In this document: piece after piece, positions 7,047-10,296 of the stretch
Layout: every line of letters starts with the position of its first letter
Position numbering within the stretch: the stretch's first letter is position 1
DNA from: Candidatus Saccharimonadia bacterium
Lineage (GTDB): Bacteria; Patescibacteriota; Saccharimonadia; Saccharimonadales; Saccharimonadaceae
Assembly (NCBI GenBank): GCA_023257055.1
Contig: JALRDG010000078.1
Span: forward strand, 1-10,296
Reading direction: 5' to 3'
DNA: 10,296 nt
Program-made: the position numbers and the translations under genes
Notes under the pieces: model-generated
Seen by the model: the letters and a program-made list of their open reading frames with translations, nothing else
What the model was told of the DNA's origin: nothing
The model's database searches: none

Positions 7047-8471
7047 ATGGAAAAAGATACCCCTATTGAATTTTCAAAAGAGTTAAAAGCCGAATCTACG
7101 CCTATTGAAGGGCTGACGGTATACGACCTTACTGTTCATGGCGACAATCGTGGCTGGTTCAAAGAAAATTGGCAACGCGACAAAATGACTGCCATTGGCC
7201 TGCCTGATTTTGGACCAGTACAAAACAACGTCTCGTTCAATGCCGAAAAAGGCGTAACACGCGGCCTGCATGCTGAACCGTGGGACAAATACGTGTCGAT
7301 TGGGACTGGTCGCGTTTTTGGTGCATGGTGTGACCTTCGCGAAGGCAGTCCAACATACGGACAATCATTTTCTATAGAACTTGATCCGTCAAAGGCAATA
7401 TTCGTTCCTCGTGGTGTTGCTAATGGGTTCCAAGCGCTAGATGACGGCACGGTATATATGTACCTTGTAAATGACCACTGGTCGCCAAATGGTGAATATT
7501 CATTCGTTAACCTAGCAGACCCAGCACTTGGCATTGATTGGCCAATTTCACTTGAGACAGCCGAATTATCCGACAAAGATAGAAATCATCCTATTCTGGC
7601 CAATGCAACCCCTATCAAACCAAAAAAAGTCTTGATTACTGGCGCGAACGGACAACTTGGTCGCGCCTTGCAGGCCGTATTCCCTGGCGCCGAATGCGTT
7701 GATCGTGATTCACTCGACATCAGTAGCGAGTCGGTTATTACTGCTCGACGCTGGCGTGATTACAGTGTAATTCTTAATGCAGCCGCCTACACCGCAGTCG
7801 ATCAGGCCGAAACACCCGAAGGCAAAAAAGCTGCCTGGCAAGCAAATGCACACGCCGTTGCGAATCTTGCTAAAATTGCCATAGAAAACAACTTAACTCT
7901 TGTACATATTTCCAGCGATTACGTATTCGACGGAACAGAAGAAATTCACGCCGAAAACGAAACATTTAGTCCGCTTAGCGTATATGGCCAGACTAAAGCC
8001 GCCGGCGATATTGCAGCAGCTCTGACACCTCGCCACTATATCTTACGTACTAGCTGGGTAATCGGCGACGGCAATAATTTCGTTAAAACAATGCAATCGC
8101 TTGCCGAGCGCGGTATTCAGCCCAGCGTCGTCGACGATCAAATCGGCCGCCTGACATTCACCGAAGATTTAGCAAATGGTATCCGACACCTTGTAAAAGC
8201 AGATGCTCCGTACGGCACGTATAACCTAACGAACAGTGGAAGTCCGGCTAGCTGGGCGACTATCGCCAAAGAAATCTACCAGCTTTCAGACAAATCAAGC
8301 GACGACGTTACCCCTGTTACCACAGAAGAATATTACCGAGGAAAAGAAGGCATCGCGCCAAGACCTTTACAAAGTACCTTAAATATTGATAAAATACAAA
8401 ACGCAGGATTTACCCCGCGAGATTGGCATGACGCCCTTCGCGAGTACCTTTTAAGCAAAAAAGAATCGTAG
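7047..8471 (+). CDS. rmlC-rmlD: Fused dTDP-4-keto-rhamnose 3,5-epimerase and dTDP-4-keto-rhamnose reductase
   Basis: One 474-residue protein performs the last two steps of dTDP-L-rhamnose synthesis. Residues about 20-185 are the RmlC cupin: GDNRGWFKE (32-40), GVTRGLH (69-75) with the catalytic-type His75, K81, FVPRGVANGFQ (119-129), then the Tyr139 region YLVNDHWSP (139-147) and GIDWP (162-166). The usual RmlC motif is GFAHGF; the Asn in place of its His matches what I recall of the fused actinobacterial group. Residues about 193-470 are RmlD, an NADPH reductase: LITGANGQLGRAL (196-208), NAAAYTAVDQAE (244-255), SSDYVFDG (289-296), YGQTK (313-317, YxxxK) and RTSWVIG (334-340). The linker (about 186-192) is very short, so domains are probably in contact and may channel the unstable keto-sugar. 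AAGGG (7034-7038), inside the end of rmlB, is a weak ribosome site. No frameshift or stop between the halves. Confidence 0.95.
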   Translation: MEKDTPIEFSKELKAESTPIEGLTVYDLTVHGDNRGWFKENWQRDKMTAIGLPDFGPVQNNVSFNAEKGVTRGLHAEPWDKYVSIGTGRVFGAWCDLREGSPTYGQSFSIELDPSKAIFVPRGVANGFQALDDGTVYMYLVNDHWSPNGEYSFVNLADPALGIDWPISLETAELSDKDRNHPILANATPIKPKKVLITGANGQLGRALQAVFPGAECVDRDSLDISSESVITARRWRDYSVILNAAAYTAVDQAETPEGKKAAWQANAHAVANLAKIAIENNLTLVHISSDYVFDGTEEIHAENETFSPLSVYGQTKAAGDIAAALTPRHYILRTSWVIGDGNNFVKTMQSLAERGIQPSVVDDQIGRLTFTEDLANGIRHLVKADAPYGTYNLTNSGSPASWATIAKEIYQLSDKSSDDVTPVTTEEYYRGKEGIAPRPLQSTLNIDKIQNAGFTPRDWHDALREYLLSKKES

Positions 8472-8474
8472 AAA

Positions 8475-8481
8475 AGAGGAG
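8475..8481 (+). promoter_or_regulatory. Strong Shine-Dalgarno of rmlA
   Basis: AGAGGAG lies four bases before the rmlA ATG at 8486, in the 14-base gap after the rmlC-rmlD stop. It fixes the rmlA start and contrasts with the lack of such a site before the promoter-proximal genes. Confidence 0.85.
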
Positions 8482-8485
8482 AACC

Positions 8486-9349
8486 ATGAAAGGTATCATT
8501 TTAGCGGGTGGATCTGGTAGTCGACTATGGCCCATCACCAAGGCAATCAGCAAGCAGCTCATGCCAATCCACGACAAACCGATGATTTACTATCCGCTTA
8601 CGACGCTAATGTCCGCTGGCATCCGTGACATTCTAATCATCACGACACCCGAAGACCGTGCGCAGTTCGAACGACTGCTTGGCAATGGTTCGCAATGGGG
8701 AATTTCATTAAGCTATGCCGTTCAGCCATCTCCAGATGGATTAGCACAGGCGTTCATCATCGGCGAGGATTTTATCGGTGAAGATAAAGTTGCACTTGTG
8801 CTTGGCGACAACATCTTCCATGGTACCGATTTAAGCGCTTCACTGAAGCAGTGTAACGACCCAGACGGTGGTATTGTCTTTGCCTACGAAGTTTCCGACC
8901 CAGAGCGCTATGGCGTTGTTGAGTTTAATGATCAGATGCAGGCAGTTTCGATTGAAGAGAAGCCAGCCGACCCCAAGTCGAACTACGCTGTTGTGGGTCT
9001 CTACTTCTACGATAACGATGTCGTTAATATTGCCAAAAACGTCCAGCCAAGTGAACGAGGTGAACTTGAAATTACGTCCGTAAATGCCGAGTATCTTCGC
9101 CGCGGCAAACTGTCTGTTACCACTCTTCAAGAGGGTGACGCCTGGCTTGACACCGGTACAATCGATTCCATGGGAGATGCCGCGGACTATGTTCGTGCAC
9201 TCCAGAAGCGTACAGGGCTCATCATCGGCAGCCCTGAAGCCATCGCTTACCGTGAAGGCTTCATTGACTACGATCAGCTACAATCGCTCGCCGAATCACT
9301 CGTCAAATCTGGATACGGCGGCTACTTGCAACGAATCAAGCAAAAATAA
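8486..9349 (+). CDS. rmlA: Glucose-1-phosphate thymidylyltransferase
   Basis: First step of dTDP-rhamnose synthesis: glucose-1-phosphate plus dTTP gives dTDP-glucose and pyrophosphate. The 287 residues match the typical RmlA length of about 290. Visible signatures are GGSGSRLWPIT (8-18; Ser12 where Thr is more common), SKQLMPIHDKPMIYYPL (22-38), QPSPDGLAQAF (80-90), LVLGDNIFHG (105-113, with the metal-binding Asp108), EEKP (157-160), EITSVN (195-200) and AWLDTGT (219-225). The motif order is that of the feedback-regulated homotetrameric RmlA; regulation itself is not visible. Last gene of the rml operon, followed by a terminator. It looks somewhat GC-richer than rmlB (32 of 60 bases in 8521-8580). 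Confidence 0.96.
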   Translation: MKGIILAGGSGSRLWPITKAISKQLMPIHDKPMIYYPLTTLMSAGIRDILIITTPEDRAQFERLLGNGSQWGISLSYAVQPSPDGLAQAFIIGEDFIGEDKVALVLGDNIFHGTDLSASLKQCNDPDGGIVFAYEVSDPERYGVVEFNDQMQAVSIEEKPADPKSNYAVVGLYFYDNDVVNIAKNVQPSERGELEITSVNAEYLRRGKLSVTTLQEGDAWLDTGTIDSMGDAADYVRALQKRTGLIIGSPEAIAYREGFIDYDQLQSLAESLVKSGYGGYLQRIKQK

Positions 9350-9367
9350 GCACTCCTGCGCACTACT

Positions 9368-9401
9368 GGCGGGGTGACTCAAGTGAGTCATCCCGCCTTT
9401 T
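9368..9401 (+). terminator. Intrinsic terminator of the rml operon
   Basis: Arms 9368-9381 and 9384-9397 pair over 14 positions with one G-U; the innermost pairs open to form the loop. The right arm ends CCCGCC and is followed directly by TTTT (9398-9401). It lies 18 bases after the rmlA stop. The inner part contains TGACTCA/TGAGTCA. The U-tract runs straight into the TG of the next gene's extended -10, so terminator and promoter overlap. Confidence 0.9.
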
Positions 9402-9409
9402 GCTATACT
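9402..9409 (+). promoter_or_regulatory. Extended -10 promoter of ugd (TGC-TATACT)
   Basis: TATACT at 9404-9409 is preceded by TGC (9401-9403). The expected -35 region (about 9381-9386) falls inside the terminator hairpin and shows no consensus. Transcription should start near 9416, giving a leader of about 20 bases that carries AAGGAG. Confidence 0.6.
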
Positions 9410-9425
9410 TAATATAAAGCAAAGC

Positions 9426-9431
9426 AAGGAG
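9426..9431 (+). promoter_or_regulatory. Shine-Dalgarno that sets the TTG start of ugd
   Basis: AAGGAG is six bases before the TTG at 9438-9440. No in-frame ATG or GTG lies close by that keeps the N-terminal nucleotide-binding strand, so this site decides for the TTG start. Confidence 0.82.
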
Positions 9432-9437
9432 AAGAAT

Positions 9438-10296
9438 TTGCAAAAACAGATCACTATTCTAGGTGCTGGATATGTCGGATTAACCACTGCTGCATTGTTG
9501 GCGCAGTGTGGCTATATTGTATATATCATCGAGCCAAATGATAAGCGATTGGCGAGCATCCGTAATGGAAGATCCTTCTTTTATGAAGCTGGTATCAACA
9601 CCCTTATCCAAGCAGGTCTTGATTCGTATAACTTACGCCCAACAAATTCATACGAAGAAGCGATTCCAGGTAGTCATATTGTATTTTCATGCGTTGGCAC
9701 ACCAGACAGCCCTGATGGCAGCTCAAACCTTACTTATGTTTTTACTGCCGCCAAAGAAGCAGCAAAGCATATGCCAGAAGATACTATCTATGTTCAGAAA
9801 AGCACTGTTCCAGTTGGAACCGGCCGTAAACTAACAGAGTTATTTTCACAATTAGTACCGACCGCTAGTTACATTTCAAGTCCAGAATTCTTACGTGAAG
9901 GCACGGCAATTCAAGACACATTATTCCCGGATCGAGTTGTCGCCGGCGGTGACAATAATGAAGCCATCGAAGAGGTTTTAACTATATACCGAAAACTCGA
10001 AAAACATAGCAGCACTATTGCCCATCTTTGCGGTACATCCACGCAAAACACTTCTCCTCTATATATCGCCACCAGTCTCAATAGTGCCGAACTCATAAAA
10101 GTAACTGCCAATGCGTTTTTAGCTTTAAAGATATCCTTTGCAAACTCCATTGCCAAACTTGCCGACACTGTCGATGCTGACATCGTCGAAGTAATGGATG
10201 CCGTTGGCGCTGACCCCCGGATTGGTCGCGCCTTCCTGAATGCCGGCCGCGGCTATGGTGGCGGTTGCTTCCCTAAGGATGTTAGCGGATTAATCG
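9438..10296 (+). CDS. ugd: UDP-glucose 6-dehydrogenase, 3' truncated by window
   Basis: Oxidises UDP-glucose to UDP-glucuronate with two NAD in the cytoplasm. 286 codons are visible and the frame is open to the edge; the family usually has 400-450 residues, so about a third is missing. Read from TTG 9438, the protein begins MQKQITILGAGYVGLTTAAL, with GAGYVG (9-14) as the NAD-binding loop. Further signatures are FSCVGTPDSPDGS, YVQKSTVPVGT, SSPEFLREG, ELIKVTANAFLALKISFANSIA and GRGYGGGCFPKDV, the last holding the catalytic Cys at residue 277. All core catalytic motifs of the N-terminal and central domains are present. Some relatives oxidise UDP-ManNAc instead, but the SSPEFLREG and GGCFPKD context fits the UDP-glucose group better. 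It has its own promoter and a clear ribosome site and sits directly after the rhamnose operon, pointing to glucuronate in the same glycan. The UDP-sugar binding C-terminus is out of view. Confidence 0.93.
   Translation, partial: MQKQITILGAGYVGLTTAALLAQCGYIVYIIEPNDKRLASIRNGRSFFYEAGINTLIQAGLDSYNLRPTNSYEEAIPGSHIVFSCVGTPDSPDGSSNLTYVFTAAKEAAKHMPEDTIYVQKSTVPVGTGRKLTELFSQLVPTASYISSPEFLREGTAIQDTLFPDRVVAGGDNNEAIEEVLTIYRKLEKHSSTIAHLCGTSTQNTSPLYIATSLNSAELIKVTANAFLALKISFANSIAKLADTVDADIVEVMDAVGADPRIGRAFLNAGRGYGGGCFPKDVSGLI

Noticed and set aside
7136..7576. 146-codon minus-strand open frame inside rmlC-rmlD
   Set aside because: Shadow of the conserved coding strand; the translation shows no recognisable domain.
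1..10296. CRISPR array, tRNA, rRNA or recoded UGA
   Set aside because: No regularly spaced repeats or tRNA-like cloverleaf were noticed, coding is nearly continuous, and TGA ends the protease gene normally.

Overview
The window looks like part of the chromosome of a Patescibacteria/CPR bacterium, most likely Candidatus Saccharibacteria (TM7). This rests on gene content and style: small single-domain prepilins, a compact surface-glycan locus, a CPBP-family membrane protease, an RmlC-RmlD fusion, very short intergenic spaces, and mid-range GC (45-58% in the two 60-base lines I counted). TGA is used as a stop (gene at 3583-4809), so the recoded UGA of Gracilibacteria and Absconditabacteria does not apply. 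The assignment is from pattern recognition only; no search was run.

Layout. 1-867: the C-terminal end of a probable pilin-like protein, then a complete type IV prepilin/pseudopilin. 946-3521: a two-gene operon with a polyprenyl-phosphate sugar phosphotransferase, which starts glycan synthesis on a lipid carrier, and a GT4 glycosyltransferase. A perfect 19-bp hairpin closes it and also serves the convergent gene. 3583-4809 (minus): a CPBP-type intramembrane protease with its own promoter. 4943-5983 (minus): mannose-1-phosphate guanylyltransferase, closed by a hairpin. 6034-9349 (plus): rhamnose operon rmlB, rmlC-rmlD fusion, rmlA, closed by a hairpin. 9438-end: UDP-glucose 6-dehydrogenase starting at TTG, cut by the window edge at 286 codons.

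How the genes work together. ManC makes GDP-mannose, RmlA/B/CD make dTDP-L-rhamnose and Ugd makes UDP-glucuronate. The phosphotransferase loads the first sugar on undecaprenyl phosphate and the GT4 enzyme probably adds the next. Together they predict a cell-surface polysaccharide or glycan containing some of mannose, rhamnose and glucuronate. The flippase, polymerase and other transferases are not in the window.

Regulation. TATACT boxes, usually preceded by TGn and without a recognisable -35, recur before genes. At the divergent manC/rmlB pair each box ends exactly six bases before the ATG, so both mRNAs should be leaderless. Genes inside operons or with longer leaders carry Shine-Dalgarno sequences instead. 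I found no wholly new system. The most interesting items are the mirror-image leaderless promoters, a GT4 enzyme with Gln in place of the second EX7E glutamate, and the fused RmlC-RmlD that resembles actinobacterial versions.
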